From contig NZ_JYJF01000068.1 of assembly GCF_000955975.1 (NCBI RefSeq), positions 1 to 38,689 of the forward strand: DNA of 38,689 nt, in the 5' to 3' direction. The translations under genes and the position numbers were made by a program. The notes under the pieces were generated by a model. The model saw nothing but the letters and a program-made list of their open reading frames with translations. It was not told the origin of the DNA and ran no database searches. The DNA is from Saccharothrix sp. ST-888 (lineage in GTDB: Bacteria > Actinomycetota > Actinomycetes > Streptomycetales > Streptomycetaceae). Below are positions 13,503-21,987 of this stretch, piece by piece (the stretch's first letter is position 1; every line of letters starts with the position of its first letter).

Positions 13503-15242
13503 GTGATCCACCACTTCGAGATCGACGGGGTTCCCGCCGTCTTCGCCCAACGCGCCGGTCGGCTCTCCGCCGGTCTGGTCTTCCGGGTCGGCCAGGCCGA
13601 CGAGACGCTGGCCCGCACCGGCATCACCCACCTCGTCGAGCACCTGGCCCTGCACCGCCAGGGCGTCGCCGACTACCACTTCAACGGTGCGACCGGGAAC
13701 CTGCACACCCACTTCCACCTGGACGGCTCCGAACAGGACGTCAGCTCCTTCCTGCTGGGTGTCTGCCAGTCCCTCGCCCAGCTGCCGATGGACCGGCTGG
13801 AGACCGAGAAGGCCATCCTGCGGACCGAGGAGACCGGCCGCTCCACCGGTCCGGCCGAGGCCATGGGTCTGTGGCGGTACGGCGCACAGGGGCACGGCCT
13901 GGTCAGCTATCCGGAGTGGGGGATCACCGGCCTCGGCCCGCAGGAGGTCCAGCAGTGGGCGGACACCTGGTTCACCCGCGGCAACGCCGCACTGTGGGTG
14001 GCGGGCGAGCGGGTTCCGGCCGGCCTGCGGCTGCCGCTGCGCCCGGGCGCGCGGATGCCGGTGCCGGCGGCAACCTCGGCGCTGCCCACAACTCCCGCGT
14101 ACTTCACCGGCGGTACCGGTCAGGTGCTGTTCGATGCCGTGCTCCCGCATGGCGCGGCAACCTCGCTGTACGCGTCCGGCCTGGAGCGCGAGCTCTTCCG
14201 GACGCTGCGGCAGGAGGGGGGCTACTCCTACACCGCCACCGCGGGCTGTGCACATCGCGGGGACGGCTGGTCCGTCGTCACCGCCCTCGCCGATGCGCTG
14301 CCGGAACAGCAGGACGCGGTCCTCGGCGGGTTCATCGACGTACTCGCCCGGCTGGAGGCGGTCGGCCTCGCGCAGCACGACCTCGACGCGATACGGAGCA
14401 GAGCCGACGAGGCGCACCTGCTGCCCGATGCCGACGCCGAACGGCTGCACCGCTATGCGGCGGACCTGCTCAGCGGCCTGCCGCTGCGCTCGGTCGAGGA
14501 ACTGCGCGCCGAGCTCTGGGCGGTGACCGCGCAGGACGTGCACGCGATCGCCCGACAGGCCCCGGCCGCCGGACTGCTCCGCGCCCCGCTCGGGCGGCGG
14601 GCCGACTGGGCGGGTTACACCGCCGCACCGACCACCTCGACCTCGGCCGTTGCGGGCAGGCGGCACCGCTCGCGGGCGAAGGACGGCCCGGACCTGGTGA
14701 TCAGCAGCGAGGGCGTCAGCCTGGTCGACGCCGAGGGGGCGATCACGGTGCGCTACGACAGCTGTGCCGCCATGCTGAGCTGGCCGGACGGCGGGCGGCG
14801 ACTGATCGGTACCGACGGCATCGCACTGGAACTGGAGCCGGGCTGCTACGCAGTGGACGTCCAGTCGCTCGCCACCGTCGACGCGGCCGTTCCGGCCGCC
14901 GCCGTGGTGCGGATGCCGGCCCGAGCTGCCCGGCCGGCTCCGAACGCCGGTACTGCCACGGGTGCTTCCGCCGCCTCGCCTGCCGCCGCTGTGCCTGCCA
15001 CCGGTGCTGCGCAGCCGTTCGGCCGTGGCCAGCGGTTCGCTCTGGCGGCCTTGACCGCCGTCGCGTGGCTCTGGGGAGCCATCGCGGTGTTCATGGTCCT
15101 GGGGGAGGCCGGCCAGCCGGGGGTCGGAGCGGCGGACTGGGGCGTGGTCGGGTTCACCTGGGTGATCGAGGCCGCGCTGGTGTGGTCCGTGATCAAGCGG
15201 CGTCGACGCCGGAGCCGTGCGGCAGCGCCGACGCCACGGTGA
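13503..15242 (+). CDS. M16-type zinc peptidase-like protein with C-terminal membrane helices (579 aa)
   Basis: Starts at GTG 13503, with GAAGGG overlapping the preceding stop region. Residues 43-47 are HLVEH, the inverted zinc motif HxxEH of M16 (pitrilysin/MPP-like) peptidases; a Glu in ETEKAILRTEE (Glu102 is best placed) would be the third ligand. The R-x-x-G-G-Y-S-Y motif of the second M16 half is seen at about 238-243 (RQEGGYSYTATAG). Residues ~395-455 form a beta-rich, PH-like segment. A low-complexity Ala/Pro linker leads to two helices (ALAALTAVAWLWGAIAVFMV and VVGFTWVIEAALVWSVI) and a basic tail, so the peptidase is probably membrane-anchored with the catalytic part in the cytoplasm. 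The substrate is unknown. It is co-transcribed with the TPR-like gene. Confidence 0.85.
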   Translation: MIHHFEIDGVPAVFAQRAGRLSAGLVFRVGQADETLARTGITHLVEHLALHRQGVADYHFNGATGNLHTHFHLDGSEQDVSSFLLGVCQSLAQLPMDRLETEKAILRTEETGRSTGPAEAMGLWRYGAQGHGLVSYPEWGITGLGPQEVQQWADTWFTRGNAALWVAGERVPAGLRLPLRPGARMPVPAATSALPTTPAYFTGGTGQVLFDAVLPHGAATSLYASGLERELFRTLRQEGGYSYTATAGCAHRGDGWSVVTALADALPEQQDAVLGGFIDVLARLEAVGLAQHDLDAIRSRADEAHLLPDADAERLHRYAADLLSGLPLRSVEELRAELWAVTAQDVHAIARQAPAAGLLRAPLGRRADWAGYTAAPTTSTSAVAGRRHRSRAKDGPDLVISSEGVSLVDAEGAITVRYDSCAAMLSWPDGGRRLIGTDGIALELEPGCYAVDVQSLATVDAAVPAAAVVRMPARAARPAPNAGTATGASAASPAAAVPATGAAQPFGRGQRFALAALTAVAWLWGAIAVFMVLGEAGQPGVGAADWGVVGFTWVIEAALVWSVIKRRRRRSRAAAPTPR

Positions 15243-15283
15243 TGGACCGAGCGTCGACGGTCAGGTGACCGCAACGGTTCCTC

Positions 15284-15312
15284 GCCGGCGCCGGCGCCGG
15301 CGCCGGCGCCGG
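15284..15312. repeat. GCCGGC hexanucleotide repeat
   Basis: Nearly five tandem copies of self-complementary GCCGGC lie between the convergent M16-like and hydrolase genes. The run can fold back on itself and may end transcription from both sides, but it is also a slippage-prone microsatellite. Confidence 0.8.
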
Positions 15313-15427
15313 GGCAAGGAGCACGGGGCCGGCTGCCCGCTGCATGGTCATGGACGAGGGCTTGCGACCCCACCCGGACCGTGACACAGCGGCGCTGGGG
15401 CAGGCCCAGAGTCGGTGGCCACGGCGC

Positions 15428-16135
15428 TCACCCGCCTGCGGCCTGCTCCACCGCAGGCCGCAGGAACGCCACCACCACCCGCGTGAACTCGTCGGGCAGC
15501 ACGTTGTGGACCATGTGCCCGGCCTCGACGGTGACGACCCGGCAGTCCGGCAGCCGCCAGGCCAGCTCCGCGATCCGGTCCTGCGGCAGATGGCTCCGGG
15601 ACCCGCCCGCCACCACCAGGGTGGGCACGGTGATCCGCCCCATCCGCTCCAGCCAGGCCGGATCGGGATCGTCGAGCTGACCCCGGACCGCCGGGACCAC
15701 CGCCCAGTCGAAGGCCGTCGGCCCGTCGGGCCGGGCCGGGGTGGACGGCTCACGCGGGAACGGCGGCGGCACGTCCTCCAGGACCAGGCGCCGGATCCGC
15801 TGCGGGTGCTCCTGGGCCAGCAGATAGGCCACCACCCCGCCCATCGAGTGCCCGACCAGGTCCACCCGATCCAGCCCCAGCGCGTCCAGGACGCCGAGCA
15901 CGTCGTCCCGCATCAACTCCAGGGAGTACTCCCCCGGGTGACCGCTCCGCCCGTGCCCGCGCAGATCCAGCGCGTACACCCGCCAGTGGCGCGCGAGAGC
16001 GGGCGCGACACCGTCCCAGCCGGTGGCATCCTCCCCCAGCGCGTGCAGCAGCACCAACGCCGGTGCCCCCGGCCGCCCGGACACCCGGTACGCCAGCCGG
16101 ACCCCGCCGGCCTCGACCTCATGACGATCAGTCAT
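15428..16135 (-). CDS. Alpha/beta-fold hydrolase (235 aa)
   Basis: Start chosen at ATG 16135 (MTDRHEVEAGGVRLAYRVSG); the frame is open further upstream but not protein-like there. It has the oxyanion strand LVLLHALGEDATGW, the block DLRGHGRSG and the nucleophile elbow GHSMGG with Ser97, and the His in EAGHMVHN (His207). The acid residue is not obvious: the usual Asp position reads VVAGGSRSHLPQD. The length is normal for the family. The reaction cannot be named from sequence; esterase, lactonase or similar is possible. It is convergent with the M16-like gene and monocistronic. Confidence 0.9.
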   Translation of the reverse strand: MTDRHEVEAGGVRLAYRVSGRPGAPALVLLHALGEDATGWDGVAPALARHWRVYALDLRGHGRSGHPGEYSLELMRDDVLGVLDALGLDRVDLVGHSMGGVVAYLLAQEHPQRIRRLVLEDVPPPFPREPSTPARPDGPTAFDWAVVPAVRGQLDDPDPAWLERMGRITVPTLVVAGGSRSHLPQDRIAELAWRLPDCRVVTVEAGHMVHNVLPDEFTRVVVAFLRPAVEQAAGG

Positions 16136-16607
16136 ACTCCCGAACCTAACCCGCCCGGCCCCGTTCCCGGCCCACCGTTCGCCACCGGCCGAAGGATCGG
16201 CCATCCGCCCTTCGGCCCCGGAATCCGCTCCTGACCGCTCCCTCGAACTGCTTCTGGAAGGCCGTGACTTGACCCCATGGTCAGCCGCCGTGGTCGGTGG
16301 CGATCACCAACCCGGCGATCGGTGACCACTCCTGCTCCAGGATCGAGTAGGTGATCGAGTCGCGCCATGCGCCCCGGACGAAGACGTGGTCGCGGATTCT
16401 CCCGTCCTCGGTCATGCCGGCCCGCAGGAGAGTTCGCGCCGACACCGCAGCCGACCTCAGAGGACGGGAACGCCCTCCTGGCCATCGGCGATTCGCGACT
16501 TCGGGCCAGAGTGGTGCTCGTGCAGTACGGGAACTACTGGTCCGCAGCCGCGGGCACACGCGCACCTGCGCGAAGCCGACGGCTGCGGGACCGGCCCGGC
16601 CGGTGCC
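16136..16607. other. Gap with gene debris between hydrolase and efflux transporter
   Basis: The only recognisable content is the GNAT C-terminal remnant at 16281-16442. From 16443 to 16607 no frame looks convincingly like protein. A plus-strand stretch near 16470-16550 faintly recalls the end of a DUF397 protein but is too weak to call. Confidence 0.6.
16281..16442 (-). pseudogene. GNAT N-acetyltransferase C-terminal remnant
   Basis: The minus-strand frame reads ARTLLRAGMTEDGRIRDHVF, then VRGAWRDSITYSILEQEW, which is the standard ending of RimJ-type GNAT acetyltransferases (K/R-AGM-x-x-EG-x-x-R, then W-x-D-S-x-x-Y-S-I-L). The preceding ~120-140 residues, including the acetyl-CoA-binding Q/R-x-x-G-x-G/A loop, are absent, and the upstream frame is not protein-like. 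It is a truncated relic with no plausible start. Confidence 0.75.
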
Positions 16608-18254
16608 CTAGCCTCGGCCGACCGGCACCTGCTCGGCGGGCTCTCCCCCGGCGGCCGTCGCAACGCCCGCGCCGGCAGCAGCCGCAACGCCCGCGACCGG
16701 TCGGCGGCTTGCGTCGCGAGCGGGGAGGATCAGCAGGACCAGCGCCGCGCCGACGGCCATCACGATGCCGCCGATCAGGCTGGTGTGGGCGACGGCGTCC
16801 GCGAAGGAGCGGTGGGCGGCTGCGACCAGTTGCCCGGCCTGCTGCGGTCCGCCGGCCGGGTCGGCGGCGATCTGCTGTGCCACCGCGAGGGCGCCGCCGA
16901 CCGAGTCCTGGGCGATGCGCAGGGCGTCGGGCGGCAGGTGACTGCCGACGGCGCCGGCGAGGTTGCCGCGGTAGGTGGTCGCGAGGATCGAGCCGAGGAC
17001 GGCGATGCCGAGCGAGCCGCCGAGTTCGAGGGCGGTGTCGTTGAGGCCGCCGCCGACGCCGAGTTCGTTCTCCGGGAACAGGCCCATGATGGTGTCGGTG
17101 CAGGGGGCGACGCTGAGCCCGATCGCGAAGCCGAGCAGCAGGAAGGAGGGGAGGAAGTCGGCGTAGCCGGAGCCGGCGTCGATCCGGGTGAGCAGCAGCA
17201 CGCCCGCCGTGCCGAGTGCCATGCCCGCCACCACCATCGGCTTCATGCCGAGCCGGGGCGTGGCCAGGCCGGTCAGCGCCGCGCCGGCGAAGACGGCACC
17301 GGCCAGCGGCAGCAGCCGGACGCCGGTGGCGAGCGGGCCGTAGCCGAGGACGAACTGCAGGTGCTGGGTGGCGTAGTAGAGCGCTCCGAAGGTCCCGAGG
17401 AAGAACATCAGCACGGCGAGCATCGAGCCGCTGAACGACCGGACCCGGAACATCCGGACGTTCACCAGCGGCTGGGGGTGCCTCAACTCCCAGCCGACGA
17501 ACAGCAGCAGGCCGACCGCGGCGGTCGCGGCCCCGGTGACCGGGCCGGTGCCCCAGCCGAAGTGCGGGCCCTCGATGATCGCGTAGACCAGCGAGCCGAC
17601 GGTGACGATCGACAGCAGTCCGCCGACCAGGTCGAGCCGGCCGCGCCGCTCGGCGCGGGACGGCGGTACCAGGAAGAGGGCCGCGACGAGCGCGACGAGC
17701 GCGATCGGGATGTTGATCAGGAAGGTGGAGCCCCAGGCGTGGCCCTCCAGCGGCCAGCCGGCGACCAGCGGGCCGACGGCGACCGCGAGTCCTGAGGTGG
17801 CGGTCCAGGCGGTGATCGCGCGGACCCGCTCGGCGCGCGGGAAGGTAGCGACCAGCAGGGAGAGGGTGGCGGGCATGATGGTGGCCGCGCCGACGCCCAT
17901 CACCGCGCGGGCGGCGATCACCGCGTTCGCGCTGTGCGCCGTACTGCCCAGCACCGCGCCCGCGGCGAAGACCACCAGTCCGGCGATCAGCCCGCCACGG
18001 CGGCTGTACCGGTCGCCGACCGCGCCCAGCAGCAGCATCAGCGCGGCGTACGGCACCGTGTAGCCGTCGATCACCCACTGCAACTGGCTGCTGTCCAGCC
18101 CCAGGTCACGGGTCATGTCGGGGGCGGCGACGGTCAGCGAGGTGTTGGCCATCACCACGATCAGCAGGCTCAGGCAGAGCACCAGCAGGGCCCACCAGCG
18201 CCGTGGGTAGGGGCCGCTCATCCGGTCGACGGGCATGGAGGCGAAGACAGACAT
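16608..18254 (-). CDS. MFS drug/proton antiporter, DHA2 family (548 aa)
   Basis: Start ATG 18254 (MSVFASMPVDRMSG) with GAAGGA upstream; an internal ATG five codons further is an alternative. It has about 14 apolar helices, the first reading WWALLVLCLSLLIVVMANTS and followed by LTVAAPDMTRDL, plus the DHA2 motifs GDRYSRRGG (motif A) and the motif C-like GLAVAVGPLVAGW. The length and Ala-rich cytoplasmic tail fit QacA/EmrB-type exporters of streptomycetes. It probably exports a drug or endogenous metabolite across the plasma membrane. It is divergent from a TetR gene with tandem palindromes in the shared promoter region, the classic arrangement of a repressor-controlled efflux pump. Confidence 0.93.
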   Translation of the reverse strand: MSVFASMPVDRMSGPYPRRWWALLVLCLSLLIVVMANTSLTVAAPDMTRDLGLDSSQLQWVIDGYTVPYAALMLLLGAVGDRYSRRGGLIAGLVVFAAGAVLGSTAHSANAVIAARAVMGVGAATIMPATLSLLVATFPRAERVRAITAWTATSGLAVAVGPLVAGWPLEGHAWGSTFLINIPIALVALVAALFLVPPSRAERRGRLDLVGGLLSIVTVGSLVYAIIEGPHFGWGTGPVTGAATAAVGLLLFVGWELRHPQPLVNVRMFRVRSFSGSMLAVLMFFLGTFGALYYATQHLQFVLGYGPLATGVRLLPLAGAVFAGAALTGLATPRLGMKPMVVAGMALGTAGVLLLTRIDAGSGYADFLPSFLLLGFAIGLSVAPCTDTIMGLFPENELGVGGGLNDTALELGGSLGIAVLGSILATTYRGNLAGAVGSHLPPDALRIAQDSVGGALAVAQQIAADPAGGPQQAGQLVAAAHRSFADAVAHTSLIGGIVMAVGAALVLLILPARDASRRPVAGVAAAAGAGVATAAGGEPAEQVPVGRG

Positions 18255-18296
18255 GGGTCCGGTCCTTCGGGAGGGGAGAGCTCCGACACGAGTTTT

Positions 18297-18341
18297 TTGC
18301 ACACTGGTGTGCAGATTAGCTACTTGCACATTGGCGTGCAA
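18297..18341. promoter_or_regulatory. Two tandem TetR-type operators
   Basis: TTGCACACTGGTGTGCAG (18297-18314, with a perfect 7-2-7 palindrome at 18298-18313) and TTGCACATTGGCGTGCAA (18324-18341) are two copies of one motif, TTGCACAyTGGyGTGCAr. Their centres lie 27 bases apart. They sit between the efflux gene start (18254) and the TetR start (18438), so one regulator can control both directions. Confidence 0.85.
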
Positions 18342-18437
18342 ACACGGCTCCGGCCCCGGCGCCGATCGCATAGGCTGAGCCCCCGACGACCACGCCCGGA
18401 CGACCGCGTCCACCGCGTCTCCAGAGAGGTTCCAGGC

Positions 18438-19073
18438 ATGCCGGATCCCGCCGACGGCGCTCCCCGGCGGAGCCACGCCCGCTCCAACCGGGCCCGCATC
18501 CTCGAGGTCGCCCGGCGCGAGCTCGGCGCCCGGCCCGATGCGACGCTGGACGAGATCGCCCGCGCGGCGGGGGTCGTCCGCCGTACCGTCTACGGCCACT
18601 TCCCCGGCCGCGCCGCCCTGTTGGACGCGCTCGGCGAGGAGGCCTCGGCCGCACTGCGGGACGCGCTCGCCGCCGCCGACCTGCCGGCGGCGAGCGCCGA
18701 GGAGGCGTTCGCGCGGTTCCTGCTGCGGCTGTGGCCGGTCGGTGACCGCTACCGGATGCTGTTCGCACTCGCGCGCCGCGATCTGGGCGAGGAGCGGTTC
18801 GCCGAGCTGCTGGCCCCCGCCTCCGCGCACTGCACCGCCGTCCTGGCGCACGGTCAGACCACCGGCGCCTTCCACCGCCACCTGCCCGCCCCGGTCCTCG
18901 CCACCGCCCTCCAGGGCCTGACCTTCTCACTGCTGGAGAGCGTCAACCTCGGCGAGTGGCAGGACGACGGGACCGAGGCCACCATCGCCACCCTCATCGC
19001 CGCGGGCGTGTCCCCCATCCGCGCCGCCGCCGTGGTCCACGACCTCCGGGCAGCCACCTCCCGTCCGGCCTGA
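18438..19073 (+). CDS. TetR/AcrR family transcriptional regulator (211 aa)
   Basis: Start chosen at ATG 18438 (MPDPADGAPRRSHARSNRAR), preceded by AGAGAGG; the frame is open upstream but crosses the operator region. Residues 16-60 hold the TetR DNA-binding domain: ARILEVARRELG, then TLDEIARAAGVVRRTVYGHF. The remainder is the helical ligand-binding part. The protein presumably represses both itself and the divergent efflux gene through the two palindromes, releasing them when it binds an inducer. The inducer is unknown. Confidence 0.93.
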   Translation: MPDPADGAPRRSHARSNRARILEVARRELGARPDATLDEIARAAGVVRRTVYGHFPGRAALLDALGEEASAALRDALAAADLPAASAEEAFARFLLRLWPVGDRYRMLFALARRDLGEERFAELLAPASAHCTAVLAHGQTTGAFHRHLPAPVLATALQGLTFSLLESVNLGEWQDDGTEATIATLIAAGVSPIRAAAVVHDLRAATSRPA

Positions 19074-19415
19074 GCCGGTCACCAGGCCCCGAGCCTCCAC
19101 ACCCCCGCCGACCGCACCCCCGCCAGCCACGGCACCACTGCGGATCGGGCATCGCCCCTGCCGGCCGTCACCGTCCGTTCAAACGTGCTGATTCCCCGTC
19201 ACCACACTGCCGTCAGGCCCTCCTGACGCGTCGGCAGGCCACACCGCCACGGCGACCGGCGCCCGTCACCGAATGTTTCCATCGCGTTCGTGCACAGGGC
19301 TTCAGACCTGACATACCAGCCGGTAATATCCGCCAGGCCGACCCGGGTCGGTCAGTCGTTCGATATGTCCCGGGCAGACCTCCGGGCTGCTGCCGGGCCG
19401 TCAGGAGGGGTTTCC
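19074..19415. other. Intergenic region before the metallophosphoesterase
   Basis: No gene is seen. The last ~120 bases are AT-richer and hold the possible promoter listed separately. I looked for PHO-box direct repeats (GTTCACC-like units) because the downstream gene is a phosphoesterase, and did not find a convincing pair. Confidence 0.6.
19301..19329 (+). promoter_or_regulatory. Possible promoter of the metallophosphoesterase gene
   Basis: TTCAGA, a 17-base spacer and TAATAT. The -10 is good; the -35 is fair. It would leave an ~80-base leader before ATG 19416. Confidence 0.4.
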
Positions 19416-21164
19416 ATGCGTGCAATGACCAGACGGGCCTTCGTCGGCGGCGTCTCCGCCACCGCTGCCGGAGCCGCGCTGTCCCTGGCCGGTGGGACGT
19501 TCGCCTCGGCGGCCGAGCGCGACCGCGCGCTGGCGGCGACGGCGGCCCGCGCCGTACGGGTCGACGGAACGACGCTCGAACAGGTGGCCACGCCCACCGG
19601 CACGTCCGGCTACCGGCGCCTCGCCGCCGGGCCCGGCTGGCCGCTGGTGGTCCGCGGCGAGCTGGCCGGGCCGCAGCCGGGGCGCGACGACCGGCGCACC
19701 GCACTCGCCGGGTTCGTCCAGTTCACCGACCTGCACCTGATGGACACCGAGTCCCCGGTGCGGTTCGAGTACCTGGCCCGGTGGAACGACAGCGCGCACC
19801 GCCCGCAGGAGACGCTGACCGTGCGCGGCGCCTCCTCCCTGGTCGAGCGGGTCAACTCGCTGGCCGCGGGCCCGTACACGGGCAAGCCGTTCAACCTGGT
19901 GATGACCACCGGCGACAACACCGACAACCACGAGCACATCGAGCTCGACTGGTACCTGAACGTCCTGAGCGGCGGCCGGATCACCCCGAACACCGGTGAC
20001 CCGACGCGCTACGAGGGCGTGCAGAACTCGGGCAGCAACACGTACTGGAACCCCGAGAGCTCCTTCCTCGACGACTACAAGGCCAAGGGCTTCCCCCAGG
20101 TGCCGGGCTTCCTCGGCGCGGCGGGCCGTCCGTTCGACGCCCCCGGACTCGACGTCCCGTGGTACAGCACGGTCGGCAACCACGACGACAGCCTGGAGGG
20201 CACACTGCCCGACCTCGGGCTGCTCGGCGCCCTGTACGCGGGCGACCGCAAGCTCGAAGGCTGCAACGACGCCGACGCGGCGAAGATCATGGAGGCGCTG
20301 CGGCGCGACCCGGCCGGCGCCGCCCTGCTGCTGGGCAGGCTGCTGGCCGACGGCAACGCGGTCCGCCGGATCACCCCCGACGAGCGCCGCCGTCCGTTCA
20401 CCCTCAAGGAGTACGCCAAGGCCCACCTGGACCCCGCCGTCACCGGCCCCGGCCCGGTCGGCCACGGCTTCACGGCGGACGCCGCCGACAGCGGAAAGCT
20501 CTACTACACCTTCCGCATCGCCGACGGGGTCCTCGGCATCAGCCTGGACACCACCAACCAGGCCGGCTTCGCGGACGGTTCGCTCGGCACCGCCCAACTG
20601 CAGTGGCTGGAGCGGACGTTGCAGGCGCACAGCGGCCACTGGTACGACGGCGACGGGCACCCGGTGCGCGGCGGCAAGGGCAACGACCTGGTCGTGATCT
20701 TCAGCCACCACACCAGCACCAGCATGGGCAACCTCCTGCCCGACCCGCGCAACATCTTCGAGAAGCGGCACGACGGCAACGAGCTGGTCGCCCTGCTCCA
20801 GCGGTACCCGAACGTCCTCGCCTGGGTGAACGGCCACACCCACGAGAACCGGATCACCCCGCACGGCCACGCGGCGCCCGAGCGCTCCTTCTGGGAGATC
20901 AACACCGCCTCGCACGTCGACTTCCCCCAGCACGCCCGCATCATCGAGATCGCCGACAACGGCGACGGCACCGTCTCCCTCTTCACCACCCTGATCGAGT
21001 CCGCCGCCCCGTACGCGACCGACTTCGACGACACCTCGGACGCCGGCCTCGCCGCGCTGTACCGCGAGCTCTCGTACAACGACCCGTACGCGACCCCGGC
21101 CGCGAAGCTCGGCGCCTCGGTCGACCACAACACCGAACTGCTGCTCGTCAAGCCGGTCGGCTGA
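19416..21164 (+). CDS. Tat-exported metallophosphoesterase, TIGR03767/PPA1498-like (582 aa)
   Basis: Start ATG 19416 with a strong AGGAGGGG seven bases upstream. The N-terminus MRAMTRRAFVGGVSATAAGA is a twin-arginine signal (Arg6-Arg7), cleaved probably after Ala residues near 33. The mature part has the calcineurin-like metal motifs in order: FTDLHLMD (Asp105, His107), TTGDNTDN (Asp167, Asn168), VGNHDD, SHHTS and NGHTHEN. The length and the wide spacing between the second and third motifs match the TIGR03767 family of actinobacteria. It should hydrolyse a phosphoester outside the membrane; the substrate is not known. It is monocistronic, followed by a 17-bp stem terminator. Confidence 0.92.
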   Translation: MRAMTRRAFVGGVSATAAGAALSLAGGTFASAAERDRALAATAARAVRVDGTTLEQVATPTGTSGYRRLAAGPGWPLVVRGELAGPQPGRDDRRTALAGFVQFTDLHLMDTESPVRFEYLARWNDSAHRPQETLTVRGASSLVERVNSLAAGPYTGKPFNLVMTTGDNTDNHEHIELDWYLNVLSGGRITPNTGDPTRYEGVQNSGSNTYWNPESSFLDDYKAKGFPQVPGFLGAAGRPFDAPGLDVPWYSTVGNHDDSLEGTLPDLGLLGALYAGDRKLEGCNDADAAKIMEALRRDPAGAALLLGRLLADGNAVRRITPDERRRPFTLKEYAKAHLDPAVTGPGPVGHGFTADAADSGKLYYTFRIADGVLGISLDTTNQAGFADGSLGTAQLQWLERTLQAHSGHWYDGDGHPVRGGKGNDLVVIFSHHTSTSMGNLLPDPRNIFEKRHDGNELVALLQRYPNVLAWVNGHTHENRITPHGHAAPERSFWEINTASHVDFPQHARIIEIADNGDGTVSLFTTLIESAAPYATDFDDTSDAGLAALYRELSYNDPYATPAAKLGASVDHNTELLLVKPVG

Positions 21165-21207
21165 GCCGTCGGCCCACCGCTCAGACCGAGCCACGCTCAA
21201 ACAGCCA

Positions 21208-21249
21208 CGCCGCCGGTCCCGGGTCTTCCTCCACCCGGGACCGGCGGCG
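21208..21249. terminator. Strong bidirectional hairpin terminator
   Basis: A perfect 17-bp stem (CGCCGCCGGTCCCGGGT pairing with ACCCGGGACCGGCGGCG) and an 8-base loop, CTTCCTCC. It lies between the convergent stops at 21164 and 21268, so it can end both transcripts. Confidence 0.92.
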
Positions 21250-21267
21250 TCGCGGTCGGGACTCCCG

Positions 21268-21987
21268 TCAGCGGGCCGACTTGTGCGCGGCCTGCCGGTA
21301 CGCGGGCCGGTGCGCGCCCTTGCCCGACGTGAGCTGACGGACCAGTTGGTGCAGCGAGACGACCGCGGTGACTGGCGGCAGTCCGGCGACGATCACGTCC
21401 GGGACCGTCCACGAGACGTCGGCGATGCACAGCCCGGTCGCGACGCTGGAGAACAGCACCACCACGACCCAGGAGTGCAGCGGCCGGCGCCCGTCCAGCG
21501 CGGCGCGCAGCACCGACAGGCAGCCCACGATCCACGGTCCGTAGACGATGAGCGGCCACAGCCTCGACAGCCCGCGCGGCACCCGGGAGATCGCCAGGTC
21601 CTGCAACGGGTGGTAGGAGAGGGTCCACCCCAACAGGCACATGGCGGTGACCGTCACGGCGGTGAGCACTCCGAACAGCGAGCTGAAGATCTCCGACCAC
21701 GGCGCCGTGCGCGGATGTTCCCGCCGCCGGTGCCGGGGCACCGGTGCGGCGACGGGGTTGGCGCCGACCGTCGCGAAGTCGTCGGCGGCGGCCCGTGGAT
21801 GGGGGACGAAGAGACCTTCGGTCTCCCAGCCGCCCTGTTCGTAGGAAGCACGTTCGTAGGAAGCATGGTCATAGGGGGCATGTTCGTAGGAGGCATGGTC
21901 ATAGGGAGCGGCCCGCGGGTAGTCCTCGGGGCCGTAGTAGACGGTGGCCCCGTAGGAGGGGAAGAACTCCCCTGCAGGGTCATACAT
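21268..21987 (-). CDS. DUF2637 membrane protein (239 aa)
   Basis: Start chosen at ATG 21987 (MYDPAGEFFPSYG), which overlaps the stop of the upstream small gene. Residues 1-95 are cytoplasmic and low in complexity, with Tyr/Asp/His/Ala repeats (YDHASYEHAPYDHASYERAS). Residues 100-220 form four apolar helices: GVLTAVTVTAMCLLGWTLSY, WPLIVYGPWIVGCLSVL, VVVVLFSSVATGLCIA and VIVAGLPPVTAVVSLH. This layout matches the actinobacterial DUF2637 family, related to plasmid spread/Spd-type membrane proteins, whose function is unproven. It ends in basic residues. Confidence 0.85.
   Translation of the reverse strand: MYDPAGEFFPSYGATVYYGPEDYPRAAPYDHASYEHAPYDHASYERASYEQGGWETEGLFVPHPRAAADDFATVGANPVAAPVPRHRRREHPRTAPWSEIFSSLFGVLTAVTVTAMCLLGWTLSYHPLQDLAISRVPRGLSRLWPLIVYGPWIVGCLSVLRAALDGRRPLHSWVVVVLFSSVATGLCIADVSWTVPDVIVAGLPPVTAVVSLHQLVRQLTSGKGAHRPAYRQAAHKSAR
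21838..21903. repeat. Short tandem repeats encoding (YDHA/SYEHAP)n
   Basis: Alternating units of about 12-15 bases (CGTAGGAAGCATGGTCATAGG-like on the plus strand) encode the Tyr-rich repeat in the N-terminal tail of the DUF2637 protein. The stretch is strikingly AT-richer than its surroundings. Confidence 0.8.

Noticed and set aside
16460..16560. Plus-strand DUF397-like remnant
   Set aside because: Only a faint pattern (IGDSR, then a W near the end); not enough to support a call.
19074..19415. PHO-box upstream of the metallophosphoesterase
   Set aside because: Single GTTC-like pieces are present but no pair of 11-base direct repeats.
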